Of a stretch of 64,000 nt of DNA, positions 1 to 8,327 are shown one piece after another. Position 1 is the stretch's first letter, and every line of letters starts with the position of its first letter. Below the pieces are notes generated by a model. That model saw nothing but the letters and a program-made list of their open reading frames with translations, made no database searches and was not told where the DNA came from. This DNA is from Pseudomonadota bacterium (lineage in GTDB: Bacteria; Pseudomonadota; Alphaproteobacteria; Micavibrionales; CSBR16-224). The stretch covers positions 675,179-739,178 of the forward strand of contig CP053449.1 in assembly GCA_013285465.1 (NCBI GenBank), given 5' to 3'. The position numbers and the translations under genes are program-made.

Positions 1-2
1 AA

Positions 3-464
3 AAAGGTAACCAGCCGGAATATGGTGCACGTCCGCTGCAGGCGGAAGTCCAGCGTAACCTGGCACAGCCTCTCGGCCGCTGGTTGATGAAAGGCAAATC
101 CGAATACAACAGTAAAATCGCCGCAGGCGAGGAAGTATCGGACGAGCTGAAAGCAATCTTCGACAAACGCTCGAAAGCTGAAATCTTCATCGATGAAACG
201 GGTAAAACCATGACGCCGAAAATCAAGGTGATCGAACTGGCAAAAGAAGAAGAGCCTGTTCTGGAAACCGTCGGCGCGGATGATGAACCCGCAGTTGAAG
301 AAAAAACCACACCGGCACAGCATGTCGAGAAGAAAGACAAGCCGGATACGGGCAAGATCGACATCCCTGTCAAAAGCAATGACAATGACAAAGCACAGGA
401 TGTGCCGATCAAAACAAAACCGCCGCGTATTCGTCCCCGCTCGAATGGTGGGCCGAAGAAATAA
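3..464 (+). CDS. Clp-family AAA+ ATPase, C-terminal fragment
   Basis: The reading frame is open from the window edge, so only the C-terminus is present. The first residues contain PEYGARPLQAEVQRNL, which matches the conserved D2 small-domain segment (YGARPLKR...IQ) of ClpA/ClpB-type unfoldases. These are hexameric ATPases that unfold proteins for a protease or for disaggregation. After this domain comes an unusual tail of about 110 residues rich in Lys, Glu, Asp and Pro, ending in PPRIRPRSNGGPKK. The usual ClpB ends soon after the YGARPL segment, so the tail is an extension. Whether this is ClpA, ClpB or a variant cannot be told from the fragment. Confidence 0.75.
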   Translation, partial: KGNQPEYGARPLQAEVQRNLAQPLGRWLMKGKSEYNSKIAAGEEVSDELKAIFDKRSKAEIFIDETGKTMTPKIKVIELAKEEEPVLETVGADDEPAVEEKTTPAQHVEKKDKPDTGKIDIPVKSNDNDKAQDVPIKTKPPRIRPRSNGGPKK

Positions 465-539
465 ACGGAAATAGTAAGAGGTTTCTGCGACAACCGTAAC
501 CTATCAACCATCCAACTGGGGTTTAGCAGAAGTTCTTGA

Positions 540-566
540 GGGGATATGTCCATTGGACATGTCCCC
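540..566. terminator. Hairpin between convergent clp and tfoX-like genes
   Basis: Two 12-base arms (540-551 and 555-566) pair around a 3-base loop with one G-U wobble. The hairpin sits exactly between the end of the Clp gene and the stop codon of the convergent TfoX-like gene. Neither side has a strong T-run, so it could end transcription from both sides weakly or act as a 3'-end stabiliser. Confidence 0.5.
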
Positions 567-911
567 TTATTTCCTGTTCGGGTTCCGGATAGTCTGAGCA
601 TATGACTGTTCCGCATAATCCAGCAAAATCTCCTGATCTTCCAGCCATTCGGCAGGCACACGCCAATAAGATGACAGTGTGACATCCTTTCCCTGTTTTT
701 TGTACGAAAACGGGGTGCTGCAGGCCTTTTGGTAAGTCTCTCTTGTGTCGGCCTCCGTGACTTTGAAATACAGCGTATCATCGCTTATTAGCGCAAAAAA
801 CACATGGTCTTTATACAGCCCGCAACCGCCGAACATGCGGCGCGATGTTATGCCGTCCAGCGGGGATAACAGGTCCAGAATGTAATCAAGATATTCGGAG
901 GATATCGCCAT
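567..911 (-). CDS. TfoX/Sxy N-terminal domain protein
   Basis: The 114-residue product has the TfoX N-terminal fold signature: a start like SSEYLDYILDLLSPL, then ITSRRMFGGCGLYKDHVFFALI, then a DTLYFKV strand. In gamma-proteobacteria the full-length protein (Sxy) activates competence genes with CRP. Stand-alone N-terminal domains like this one are widespread and mostly uncharacterised, so a competence role is not implied. The gene is monocistronic, running toward the Clp gene. Confidence 0.85.
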   Translation of the reverse strand: MAISSEYLDYILDLLSPLDGITSRRMFGGCGLYKDHVFFALISDDTLYFKVTEADTRETYQKACSTPFSYKKQGKDVTLSSYWRVPAEWLEDQEILLDYAEQSYAQTIRNPNRK

Positions 912-966
912 GCTTTAAGTCTATCCCGCTTGCGGGCGCGGTGCAATCGGGCATGAAAGAGCGGCG

Positions 967-1001
967 AAAAAAAACAAGGAGCCGGAAAATCCGGCTCCTT
1001 G
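967..1001 (-). terminator. Rho-independent terminator of rpsF-rpsR-rplI
   Basis: A perfect 12-bp stem (975-986 with 990-1001) with a 3-base loop is followed on the minus strand by eight T (A-run 967-974). It lies just past the rplI stop codon. Confidence 0.92.
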
Positions 1002-1032
1002 CATCAATTCATCGCCTGCGGCGCAAAAGCTT

Positions 1033-1620
1033 TTAGGCTTCTGCCGCTGCGGCTTCTTCTTCCGTCACTTCTTCTTCAACGACGGCAAGAATGGCTGCTT
1101 CGGCCAGAGAGGGCTCATCCGTCTCATCGGTGCTGATGAGGGCTTTGCCACGCTCTTTCTGAATAACGGCTTCTTCTTCCGAACGCGCAATATTCATCGT
1201 GATTTCAACCGTCACTTCCGGGTGAAGCGTGATTTTGACAGGATACAGACCCAGCATTTTAAAGCTGCGATCCAGTGTGACCTGTTTGCGGTCGATTGTG
1301 ATGCCAGCAGCTGTGACAGCGTCGGAAATGTCACGTGTGGTGACGGAACCGTAAAGCTGTCCGCCTTCCGAAGCCTGACGAATAACGGAAACGGTCAACC
1401 CGTCCAGTTTTTTCGCGACTTGCTCGGCTTCTTTGCGGCGGTCAAGGCTGTTTGCTTCCAGCTGCTTTTTCTGTGCTTCAAAATAGGTGACATTGTCTTT
1501 TGTCGCACGCAAAGCTTTGTTTTGCGGCAGCAGGTAATTACGTGCATATCCGGAGCGGACGGTGACTACATCGCCCATTTGACCGAGATTTTCAACACGT
1601 TCTAAAAGAATGATCTGCAT
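1033..1620 (-). CDS. rplI: 50S ribosomal protein L9
   Basis: The product begins [21 protein letters not shown] and contains the L9 N-terminal signature [13 protein letters not shown], followed by the long connecting helix and the C-terminal rRNA-binding domain. L9 binds 23S domain V and helps keep the reading frame. At 195 residues it is longer than the E. coli protein (about 149). The surplus is an Ala/Glu-rich acidic tail from about residue 155, a feature common in Alphaproteobacteria. It is the last gene of the rpsF operon. Confidence 0.98.
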   Translation of the reverse strand: MQIILLERVENLGQMGDVVTVRSGYARNYLLPQNKALRATKDNVTYFEAQKKQLEANSLDRRKEAEQVAKKLDGLTVSVIRQASEGGQLYGSVTTRDISDAVTAAGITIDRKQVTLDRSFKMLGLYPVKITLHPEVTVEITMNIARSEEEAVIQKERGKALISTDETDEPSLAEAAILAVVEEEVTEEEAAAAEA

Positions 1621-1626
1621 TGTTCA

Positions 1627-1914
1627 CTATTTCCTTTCCGTCCAGGATGCCGTGCGCTCGACGACATAAGGCAGCAAAGCAAGGTAACGGGCGCGTTTGA
1701 TCGCTTGCGACAGACGGCGCTGTTTCTTGCGTGAGATACCGGTGATACGGCTGGGGATCATCTTGCCGCGTTCGGAGATATAACGGCGCAGCATTTTGAT
1801 GTCCTTGTAATCAATATCCAGCGCATTTTCACCACTGAAAGGGCATTGTTTTTTGCGTTTGAATAACCCGCGGCGAACCGGCAGGCGTGCTTTCTTTTCG
1901 TTATCTGCACTCAT
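1627..1914 (-). CDS. rpsR: 30S ribosomal protein S18
   Basis: S18 binds the platform of the 30S subunit as a heterodimer with S6. The core motif [26 protein letters not shown] is intact, followed by [20 protein letters not shown]. The predicted 95 residues exceed the usual 75-82 because of a basic N-terminal segment ([16 protein letters not shown]). The start codon overlaps the rpsF stop (ATGA), so the two are probably translationally coupled. Confidence 0.98.
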   Translation of the reverse strand: MSADNEKKARLPVRRGLFKRKKQCPFSGENALDIDYKDIKMLRRYISERGKMIPSRITGISRKKQRRLSQAIKRARYLALLPYVVERTASWTERK

Positions 1915-2261
1915 GCTGCTTCTCCTTTGCGGTCATAATCGCTTTTGCGCATCATAATGGTGGCGTCGGTCGGCATTTCTTCCAGGCTGACAGACATGAA
2001 GCGCAGGATATCCTCGCTCAGGCGCATTTGACGTTCCATTTCCGCGACAGCGGCGGGAGCGGCATCAATATGCATCAGAACATAGTGACCTTTGCGGTTT
2101 TTGCGGATGCGGTAGGCGAGGGTGCGAAGACCCCATTGCTCGACACGGACGACTTTGCCGCCGTTATCGGCAATAATTTTGCTGTAATCGCTTGTCAGTC
2201 CTTCGACCTGCTTTTCAGACAGATCCTGACGAACGATAAACACCGTTTCGTAAAAAGACAT
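1911..2261 (-). CDS. rpsF: 30S ribosomal protein S6
   Basis: The 116-residue product starts [22 protein letters not shown] and contains [22 protein letters not shown], which is typical of S6, the partner of S18. It is the first gene of the rpsF-rpsR-rplI operon. A good ribosome-binding site (AGGAAGGA on the minus strand) precedes the ATG. The promoter and a structured leader lie upstream. Confidence 0.98.
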   Translation of the reverse strand: MSFYETVFIVRQDLSEKQVEGLTSDYSKIIADNGGKVVRVEQWGLRTLAYRIRKNRKGHYVLMHIDAAPAAVAEMERQMRLSEDILRFMSVSLEEMPTDATIMMRKSDYDRKGEAA

Positions 2262-2298
2262 GTTTATTTATCCTTCCTATGGTTGATCAAGCATGCAA

Positions 2299-2353
2299 CC
2301 CGCGTCCATCGCGGGACATGTGACAGCCGAGACCACGCGGTATCTTTAGATAC
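2299..2353 (-). promoter_or_regulatory. Structured rpsF mRNA leader, possible S6:S18 regulatory element
   Basis: The leader of about 140 bases between the promoter and rpsF contains two clear hairpins: CCCGCG/CGCGGG around a 5-base loop (2299-2315) and GTATCT/AGATAC (2340-2353). In many bacteria the S6:S18 complex represses its own operon through a leader structure that mimics its 16S site. The location fits that, but the conserved CCG bulge was not verified here. Confidence 0.35.
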
Positions 2354-2405
2354 ATCAAAGGGAATCGGCAGGAATCCGGAGCTGCAAACAGCCCGGTCGG
2401 AGGCG

Positions 2406-2433
2406 ATTATACGTATTTCAGGTTTGAAAGCAA
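2406..2433 (-). promoter_or_regulatory. sigma70-type promoter of the rpsF operon
   Basis: On the minus strand there is a TTGCTT -35 box (2428-2433), a 16-base spacer and a perfect TATAAT -10 box (2406-2411). Transcription would start near 2398 and enter the rpsF leader. Confidence 0.75.
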
Positions 2434-2447
2434 GCTTTTTCCATGAC

Positions 2448-3845
2448 TTAACGTGAGAAAAAGCCCGTCTTTTCCTTCACCATCTGATTGGAGCGGTATA
2501 TTCTGAACGGCGGCCCGGTATCGTCAGTCTGCATATGCGACATCAGCAATCCGCTTTTATACAGTTCAGGGATATAGGCGCTTTGGCCTGCACCCAGCGG
2601 GGTAAGGTTTTCAGGGCCGATCGGCTTAAAATACTGCATGACTTTCAGGCGGCCTTTTTTGTCTCTGGCCAGCTTTGCCTCGGCAATATCGGCAAATTTG
2701 AAGATATGGGTTCCCTGATGTTCTTGCTTTTGATCGCCGAAGCTGGCCATAAGATAAATGTTCTCGTCCTGTTCAAACAGATAGCCGCTGTCGACGCGGG
2801 TGTATTTGCCGAGCTTTGGCGCATCTTCAGTGCTGAGAACGGCGCCGAGATAGCCCCAGCTTGCGCCGTGATCGGTCGAGGCCAGCAAAATAATGCGGTC
2901 CGGTTTGTTCTCTTCCATATAAACCGTCAGGGTCATGAAAAGTACGCCGGCCGTTTTCGAATAAAGCGCGCTGGGCTGGGAGTAATACAGAACCTTTTCG
3001 AGCGAGGGGTCAAGCTCGTTGAGGCGCAGCTGGACAAATTCGCTGTAAGGCGCGGGCGGCTGGTCCTGCGTGGCGCTGAAAAGCCAGTGCTCGCGCGACC
3101 AGTTTTTCAAGGCGATATTCTCTGCATAACGGTAGACAATCGCACTGTAGCGGCGCGCCGAGGTAACATCGCCATCCCAGTAATAGCGGTAGGCATAGAT
3201 CTTCCATTCCCGCCCCTTATCCTCCGGATCATAGACCAGTGAGGGTGTTTCATAGCGCCACATACCGTCATTTTCCAGGACATTGCCGTTGGGGCCGTGC
3301 AGGACGGCTTTGCGGCTTTCAAAAACATTGTGGTGGAAGGCCCATCTGCCGCCGCCTGCAAGGCTGGTGGCGAGGTTGATATCAATGCGGGGATGGCTTT
3401 CCTCCGGTTTTTGCGTAATGGCGGCATAGGCCATCCAGATCCAGCTTGCGCGCGGTTCAAACATGACACTGGGGGAGTGGATGCCCAATGTGGCTCTTTC
3501 GCCGGAGATGCCGATGGCAAAAGGTGCCGAGAACTGTACGACTTTCGTAAAGACGAAATAACTGACAAAGGCAATCAGGAAGATTCCCGAGAAGACAATA
3601 GTCAGGATATGTTTGCGTTTGAGCGGAGAATGCGTGATGAAATAAGGGTTTTCGTCATAGCCGTAATCCTCGTAATACTGGTATTCGGCGATATCCTGCT
3701 GCGGGGTTTGCTCCCCCTGTTGCGGTGCTGATGCGGATTGTTGCGGAGCAGGCGCCGCAGCATCCGGTTTTTCAGCCGGCTTTTCGGTTTTTTTTGCCGG
3801 TTTGTCGCCGCTTTTCGGTGCGTTATTCTGCTCGGGTATATCCAT
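2448..3845 (-). CDS. Membrane-anchored Asp-box (BNR-like) protein
   Basis: Unrecognised as a named family. The 465-residue product has a Pro/Ala/Gln-rich cytoplasmic segment (residues 1-60), a Tyr/Asp-rich stretch, one hydrophobic segment at about 78-100 (ILTIVFSGIFLIAFVSYFVF) and a large exported domain. That domain contains one clear Asp-box, STDHGASW near residue 327, the S-x-D-x-G-x-x-W turn of sialidase-type beta-propellers. Many Trp and Tyr residues and a repeated strand pattern (SLVYDPEDKG, VLFMTLTVYM, IYLMASFG) support a propeller. Catalytic sialidase residues were not identified, so glycan binding is only a possibility. It has no obvious operon partner. Confidence 0.6.
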   Translation of the reverse strand: MDIPEQNNAPKSGDKPAKKTEKPAEKPDAAAPAPQQSASAPQQGEQTPQQDIAEYQYYEDYGYDENPYFITHSPLKRKHILTIVFSGIFLIAFVSYFVFTKVVQFSAPFAIGISGERATLGIHSPSVMFEPRASWIWMAYAAITQKPEESHPRIDINLATSLAGGGRWAFHHNVFESRKAVLHGPNGNVLENDGMWRYETPSLVYDPEDKGREWKIYAYRYYWDGDVTSARRYSAIVYRYAENIALKNWSREHWLFSATQDQPPAPYSEFVQLRLNELDPSLEKVLYYSQPSALYSKTAGVLFMTLTVYMEENKPDRIILLASTDHGASWGYLGAVLSTEDAPKLGKYTRVDSGYLFEQDENIYLMASFGDQKQEHQGTHIFKFADIAEAKLARDKKGRLKVMQYFKPIGPENLTPLGAGQSAYIPELYKSGLLMSHMQTDDTGPPFRIYRSNQMVKEKTGFFSR

Positions 3846-3886
3846 TTTTTCGGTAAAAGTCCCTTACTGTCCGGTTTTCCGGGGGA

Positions 3887-4114
3887 TCAGCCTGTCGCTG
3901 ACAGATCAATATCCAAAATAGACATGTTCAAATCGTAAGAGGTTTCGCCCTCTTCGACATTTTTGTAAATCACGGCAAGAAACTCTTCACCCAGCAGAAC
4001 CTCAACGGAATCAGGTGCTTCTTTTCGCTGCATCAGGCGCAGGCGGTCGGTTCCGAAGGTCTTGCGCAGATAGTTTTGCAGTTGAATGACTTCTTGTTGT
4101 TCAATATTTGACAT
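3887..4114 (-). CDS. DUF3126 family protein
   Basis: The 75-residue product matches the alphaproteobacterial DUF3126 pattern: QNYLRKTFGTDRLRLMQR, then SVEVLLGEEFLAVIYK, ending SYDLNMSILDIDL. The function of the family is unknown. It stands alone on the minus strand between the Asp-box protein and a DUF3147-like membrane protein. Confidence 0.8.
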   Translation of the reverse strand: MSNIEQQEVIQLQNYLRKTFGTDRLRLMQRKEAPDSVEVLLGEEFLAVIYKNVEEGETSYDLNMSILDIDLSATG

Positions 4115-4164
4115 GTTTTGGGCACTCTTTTCTTATAGACAAATTTTTGTTTCTGCTCTTCTGC

Positions 4165-4506
4165 CTATGATAGCAGGCCGGTCAAATATTGATAGCCAAA
4201 ATATCCGACCGTCAGCAGTCCAAGACCGGAGATATAACATTGCCAGAAGGTTAAATGCAACAGCCCCGCCAGTAAAAACGGTACAAAAAACAGCAGCGAG
4301 GCCGGAATCGCCATAAAGACATTACGGGCAAAGGCGATCGAGGTTTCCGGTGACTGGTATTCCGCATAGGAAAACAACAGCGCCAGCAGCGTTGTCAAAG
4401 GCAATGCGACGATAAAACCCGCCACATGCGGCAGTTTCCCCGACAAATACGAGGCCAGAGAGATAATTCCCGCGGCAATAAAGATTTTGGCAATGGCAAA
4501 TCCCAT
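4165..4506 (-). CDS. DUF3147-like inner-membrane protein
   Basis: A 113-residue protein with about four hydrophobic helices (roughly 3-20, 29-47, 65-85, 90-109). The pattern GKLPHVAGFIVALPLTTLLALLFSYAEYQSPE resembles DUF3147 proteins, which have no known activity. Its start codon overlaps the thrC stop by one base (TAATG), so it is probably co-translated with thrC. The family call rests on pattern recognition only. Confidence 0.6.
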   Translation of the reverse strand: MGFAIAKIFIAAGIISLASYLSGKLPHVAGFIVALPLTTLLALLFSYAEYQSPETSIAFARNVFMAIPASLLFFVPFLLAGLLHLTFWQCYISGLGLLTVGYFGYQYLTGLLS

Positions 4507-5918
4507 TATTTCTGTTCCCTGATAAAGGCTTTCAACTGTTGCAGATCATTCGGTAATACGGTCAGCCGTTCCTCCTGCCGGTGTAATCCGGCCAGACGGG
4601 CGGGCAGGGTGGGGAAATGCCCCGTGGCGTCTTCTACCGCTTCGGGGAATTTCGCCGGATGCGCGGTGGCCAGCGCGACAACGGCATCTGTTGCGGCAAG
4701 CGGGCTGTTCCAGATATATTTTTCGGCGGCGCCGATACCGATGGCTGTATGCGGGTCGGCGATATAGCCGGACCGGTTATGCAGGCGGCGCATAATTTCT
4801 TTTGTAGCGGCATCGTCAAAACGGTAGGCGGAAAAAATGTCGCACAGACGGGTCATCATGGCCTCATCCAGCGCAAAAGGGCCTTTGCTGCGGAAATACT
4901 GCATGGTGCCGGTTACGGCCTCACCGTCGCGTCCGTACAGGTCAAACAGCACACGTTCGAAATTGCTGGATATCTGTATATCCATACTGGGGCTGGTCGT
5001 CGGCACGACAGTTTCGGTTTTCATCGTGCCGCTCTCCAAAAAGCGGAACAGGATATCGTTACTATTGGTGCCGATCAGCAGTTTTTTCACCGGCACGCCC
5101 ATAGAGGAGGCGACATATCCGGCATAAATATTGCCGAAATTCCCCGTCGGCACGGCAAAGACGATATTTTCCGTACCTTTTTCGGCAGAGAGTTTCAAAT
5201 AAGCGTAAACGTAATAGGCGATTTGCGCGACAATACGCCCCCAATTGATGGAATTGACGGCTGACAGGTTTTTCTCCCTGCGGAAGGCTTTATCGGCAAA
5301 CAGCGCTTTGACCAGATCCTGACAATCGTCAAAACTGCCTTCAATGGCGATATTGTGGATATTCGGGGATAAAACCGTTGTCATCTGGCGACGCTGTACC
5401 TCCGAAACGCGGTCTTTCGGATGCAGCATAAACACATCCATCGTGTCCTTGTCGCGGCAGGCCTCAATGGCGGCAGAGCCGGTGTCGCCTGATGTCGCAC
5501 CGACAATGGTCAGCTTGTTATCGCGTTTTTGCAGGATATGGTCAAACAGATGCCCCAGAAATTGCAGCGCCATATCTTTAAAGGCCAGCGTCGGGCCGTG
5601 GAACAGCTCCATCACGTAAAGATCTTTTTCAACGGGAACCAGCGGCGCAATCTCGGGATGGTCGAAATTCTTATAGGCTTTGTCGATAATCCGGTACAGC
5701 GCATCGCTGTCGATACAGCCTTCGGTAAAGGGCTGGATCACGCGGTGGGCAATGCCGGTATAAGGCACATTCCGCATGCTGTGCATGTCGTCGGGCGTGA
5801 TGACGGGGCAGGCGGCAGGGACATAAAGCCCGCCATCGGCAGCCAGCCCTTCCAGCACAACCTCTTCAAAATTTTTCACGACATCATCGCGGCGGCGCGT
5901 ACTGATATAGTCAAGCAT
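4506..5918 (-). CDS. thrC: Threonine synthase
   Basis: It converts O-phosphohomoserine to threonine with pyridoxal phosphate. The product begins MLDYISTRR, the normal start of the family, so ATG at 5918 is preferred to an upstream TTG. HGPTLAFKDMALQFLG holds the PLP-binding lysine, and GATSGDTGSAAI the phosphate-binding loop. The length of 470 residues is typical of the long, bacterial/fungal form. It follows the M32 peptidase gene by 9 bases in the SURF1-M32-thrC run. SURF1 next to thrC is a common alphaproteobacterial arrangement. Confidence 0.97.
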   Translation of the reverse strand: MLDYISTRRRDDVVKNFEEVVLEGLAADGGLYVPAACPVITPDDMHSMRNVPYTGIAHRVIQPFTEGCIDSDALYRIIDKAYKNFDHPEIAPLVPVEKDLYVMELFHGPTLAFKDMALQFLGHLFDHILQKRDNKLTIVGATSGDTGSAAIEACRDKDTMDVFMLHPKDRVSEVQRRQMTTVLSPNIHNIAIEGSFDDCQDLVKALFADKAFRREKNLSAVNSINWGRIVAQIAYYVYAYLKLSAEKGTENIVFAVPTGNFGNIYAGYVASSMGVPVKKLLIGTNSNDILFRFLESGTMKTETVVPTTSPSMDIQISSNFERVLFDLYGRDGEAVTGTMQYFRSKGPFALDEAMMTRLCDIFSAYRFDDAATKEIMRRLHNRSGYIADPHTAIGIGAAEKYIWNSPLAATDAVVALATAHPAKFPEAVEDATGHFPTLPARLAGLHRQEERLTVLPNDLQQLKAFIREQK

Positions 5919-5927
5919 GTTCTTCAA

Positions 5928-7469
5928 TCAGCCTTCCAGATAGCGGGCGGTTAGATGGTTCTGGAAGTTTTCCAGTTTCAGATAATCGCCTGTTGCCTCT
6001 TTGATAATATCGCGCGGCATATTCAGGCAGCCGCGGGAATGAATATTCTCGCGCAGCCAAATGCGCACAGGATCGAATTTTCCGGCGGCGATGTCCGTGT
6101 CGATTTCGGGAATATCGCGGCGGATGGACTGGAAAACCTGCGCGGCATTCATCGCCCCCAGAAGATAGGAGGGGAAATAACCGAAATGTCCGCCATACCA
6201 ATGCACATCCTGCATACAGCCTTGCGCGTCATTCGGCGGGGTAATGCCGAATTTGTCCTGCATCTCGTCATTCCATGCGGCGGGAAGGTCTTTGATTTCC
6301 AGATCGCCGTCAATCATCGCCTTTTCCAGTTTGGTGCGCAGCAGGATATGCAGCGGATAGGTCATTTCGTCAGCTTCAACGCGGATCAGGTCCTTTTTGA
6401 CCATATTGACGTTGCGGTACAGGTTTTCAGGCTGGAAGGCCGGATCATCATCGGCGCGTCCGAACAGATCGCGGCAATAAGGCGCAAGGAACCGCCACAG
6501 CGGCAGTGACTGGCCGATCTGGCGTTCCCAGACCATAGCCTGCGATTCATGTACCGCCATGCTTAAATCAAACACGCCGCCGACGGGCTGTTCATCCCAT
6601 TCTTCGGGAACCTGCATATCATACAGCCCGTGTCCGGCTTCGTGCATCACAGTCAGCACGCCGTCAACGGTGAAATCATCGCTGGTATAGCGTGTGGTAA
6701 TCCTTACATCACCGTGGCGGCCTGTTGAAAACGGGTGCGAAGAGGTATCAAAACGGCCGTGATAGCCCATTTTCTCCAGCAGGAAGCGGCCCAGCTTTTC
6801 CTGCAGGGCAACGGAAGGCGTTTGCCCCAGCGGCAGCGGCGGAGTCTGTTTTTCAATGGCGCGGTTGACGGCATCGGGCAGCCATTTTTCCAGATCGGCA
6901 AAGAGCGGCGCAATATCCTGATAGCGTGCGCCCATATCAAATTCATCGAGCATGGCATCGTAAATATTATCCATGCCGCAGGCATCGGCGATGGCCTGAC
7001 CGCTTTGCCGCGTCAGGGACAGCAGCTCCAGCAGATAGGGCTCAACGCCTGCAAAATCATTTTCAGGCCGTGCCTCTTCCCATTTGGTTTCGCAGGCATT
7101 GGCGGCGCGGCTCAGCGCGGCGGCAAGATCATTCGGCACGGCAACGGCGCGGCGGTACAGCCGCGTCATTTCGCGCAGATTGGCGTGTTGCCAGTCCGAC
7201 ATTGCTGCAGTTTCCGTCGCGGCAGCCTGCAGCAAATCACCGATTTTTTCATCCGTCAGTTTCTTGTGGCGGATTTGCACCAATGTGCTGCACTGCTTGC
7301 CGCGGGCGGCGGCACCGGTTTTTGGCATCATCACGGCGCGGTCCCATGACAGGAGGGACAAGGCGCGGCCCAGATGACACAATTCGGCGAAATGTCCTTC
7401 CAGCGCGTGATAGGCGGCAAGGCGCGGCGAGGAATCGGCAGTTGTGCGGTGTAAAGCGGTGTCGGTCAT
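5928..7469 (-). CDS. Carboxypeptidase Taq, M32 family metallopeptidase
   Basis: The zinc motif HEAGHGLYD lies near residue 275 (HExxH), with the downstream glutamate in SMAVHESQAMVWE. Other family marks are HPFSTGRHGDVRITTRY and YRNVNMVKKDLIRVEADEMTYPLHILLR. The length of 513 residues is normal for M32 enzymes, which are cytoplasmic and remove C-terminal residues. The start codon overlaps the SURF1 stop (ATGA), so translation is coupled. It takes the position between SURF1 and thrC that other genes occupy in related genomes. Confidence 0.95.
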   Translation of the reverse strand: MTDTALHRTTADSSPRLAAYHALEGHFAELCHLGRALSLLSWDRAVMMPKTGAAARGKQCSTLVQIRHKKLTDEKIGDLLQAAATETAAMSDWQHANLREMTRLYRRAVAVPNDLAAALSRAANACETKWEEARPENDFAGVEPYLLELLSLTRQSGQAIADACGMDNIYDAMLDEFDMGARYQDIAPLFADLEKWLPDAVNRAIEKQTPPLPLGQTPSVALQEKLGRFLLEKMGYHGRFDTSSHPFSTGRHGDVRITTRYTSDDFTVDGVLTVMHEAGHGLYDMQVPEEWDEQPVGGVFDLSMAVHESQAMVWERQIGQSLPLWRFLAPYCRDLFGRADDDPAFQPENLYRNVNMVKKDLIRVEADEMTYPLHILLRTKLEKAMIDGDLEIKDLPAAWNDEMQDKFGITPPNDAQGCMQDVHWYGGHFGYFPSYLLGAMNAAQVFQSIRRDIPEIDTDIAAGKFDPVRIWLRENIHSRGCLNMPRDIIKEATGDYLKLENFQNHLTARYLEG

Positions 7470-8191
7470 GTCTTGTCCTGCTCCTTTGGGGGCTCATGGG
7501 ATAGATGCGATAAAATATACACGACAATCAGCGTGAAGGCCATGCCCAGCCAGAACAGCATATAAGCAAAATGGTCATTGGGATATTCCGTTCTGAGCTG
7601 TCCGGGCAGGGGATATTTCTCCTGCTGCGTATCGTCTTCCGTGACGAATAGCAGGTAATCGCGCGTGGAGGTGTTGAAATGCCTGTCGGCGGCGGCTTTT
7701 TCAAACCAGTACCATGCTTCCTTTTCAGGACTGTTGGGCGGGGTGAAGGTTCCGGCAACAGGCAGTTTTCCGATCAGTGCCGTCAGTGTGACATCCCCTG
7801 CCGGACGGGGGAATTCCTGTTGCTCCTGCGGCAGCCAGCCGCGATTGACAAAAACAGGTAAACCTTCCGCAGGCTGAAACAATGTGACGACATGCCCGCC
7901 GGGGCGGTCGTGATGCGTGCGCGGATGCAGAATCATGGTCTTGTCATGGAGGAACCGGCCCGTCACGCTGACAGGACGGTATTCCCATGCGGCGGGATGA
8001 TCGATTGTGGCAGGCAGCGGGGTAAGCGGTGCGGACAGACCTGTTTCGATGCGGTTTAAAAGAGCGGTCTTCCAGCCCAGCCGTTTATGCTGCCAGCCTC
8101 CCAGCAGCAGCAGCAGGGTCAGACAGACCAGCATGAAAAGGGTTGTTCCCCATCCGGGCTTTCTAAAATGCAGTGTTTTCATAGAAGGCAT
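7466..8191 (-). CDS. SURF1 family cytochrome oxidase assembly protein
   Basis: SURF1 (Shy1) helps insert haem a into subunit I of cytochrome c oxidase. The 241-residue product has the family topology: an N-terminal membrane helix (about 12-33), a periplasmic domain with WEYRPVSVTGRFLHDKTM and FVNRGWLPQ, and a second helix near the C-terminus (HFAYMLFWLGMAFTLIVVYIL). The usual upstream cox/cta genes are absent. Instead the leader holds a promoter and an intrinsic terminator. Starts at 8191 or 8182 are both possible and neither has a strong Shine-Dalgarno. Confidence 0.9.
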   Translation of the reverse strand: MPSMKTLHFRKPGWGTTLFMLVCLTLLLLLGGWQHKRLGWKTALLNRIETGLSAPLTPLPATIDHPAAWEYRPVSVTGRFLHDKTMILHPRTHHDRPGGHVVTLFQPAEGLPVFVNRGWLPQEQQEFPRPAGDVTLTALIGKLPVAGTFTPPNSPEKEAWYWFEKAAADRHFNTSTRDYLLFVTEDDTQQEKYPLPGQLRTEYPNDHFAYMLFWLGMAFTLIVVYILSHLSHEPPKEQDKT

Positions 8192-8232
8192 TATTAAAGG
8201 AAACGGTGCGAAACAAAAGAGGAAAAGGGGGT

Positions 8233-8269
8233 AAAAAAAAATGTCCGGAGAATTGGCATTCTCCGGACA
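8233..8269 (-). terminator. Intrinsic terminator in the SURF1 leader
   Basis: A perfect 11-bp stem (8242-8252 with 8259-8269, loop of 6) is followed on the minus strand by nine T (8233-8241). It lies 42 bases before the SURF1 start and about 25 bases after the predicted transcription start. No annotated minus-strand gene ends here, so it either defines a short RNA or attenuates SURF1. Confidence 0.85.
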
Positions 8270-8298
8270 AACGGCGGTAATAGAGGGTGTGTATCTAT

Positions 8299-8327
8299 TT
8301 TATAGCGCAAAATAAGAAGCAATGCAA
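8299..8327 (-). promoter_or_regulatory. sigma70-type promoter upstream of SURF1
   Basis: On the minus strand there is TTGCAT (8322-8327), a 17-base spacer and TATAAA (8299-8304). The start site would be near 8292, giving an RNA of about 58 bases if it stops at the terminator at 8233-8269, or the SURF1-M32-thrC message if it reads through. Confidence 0.65.
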
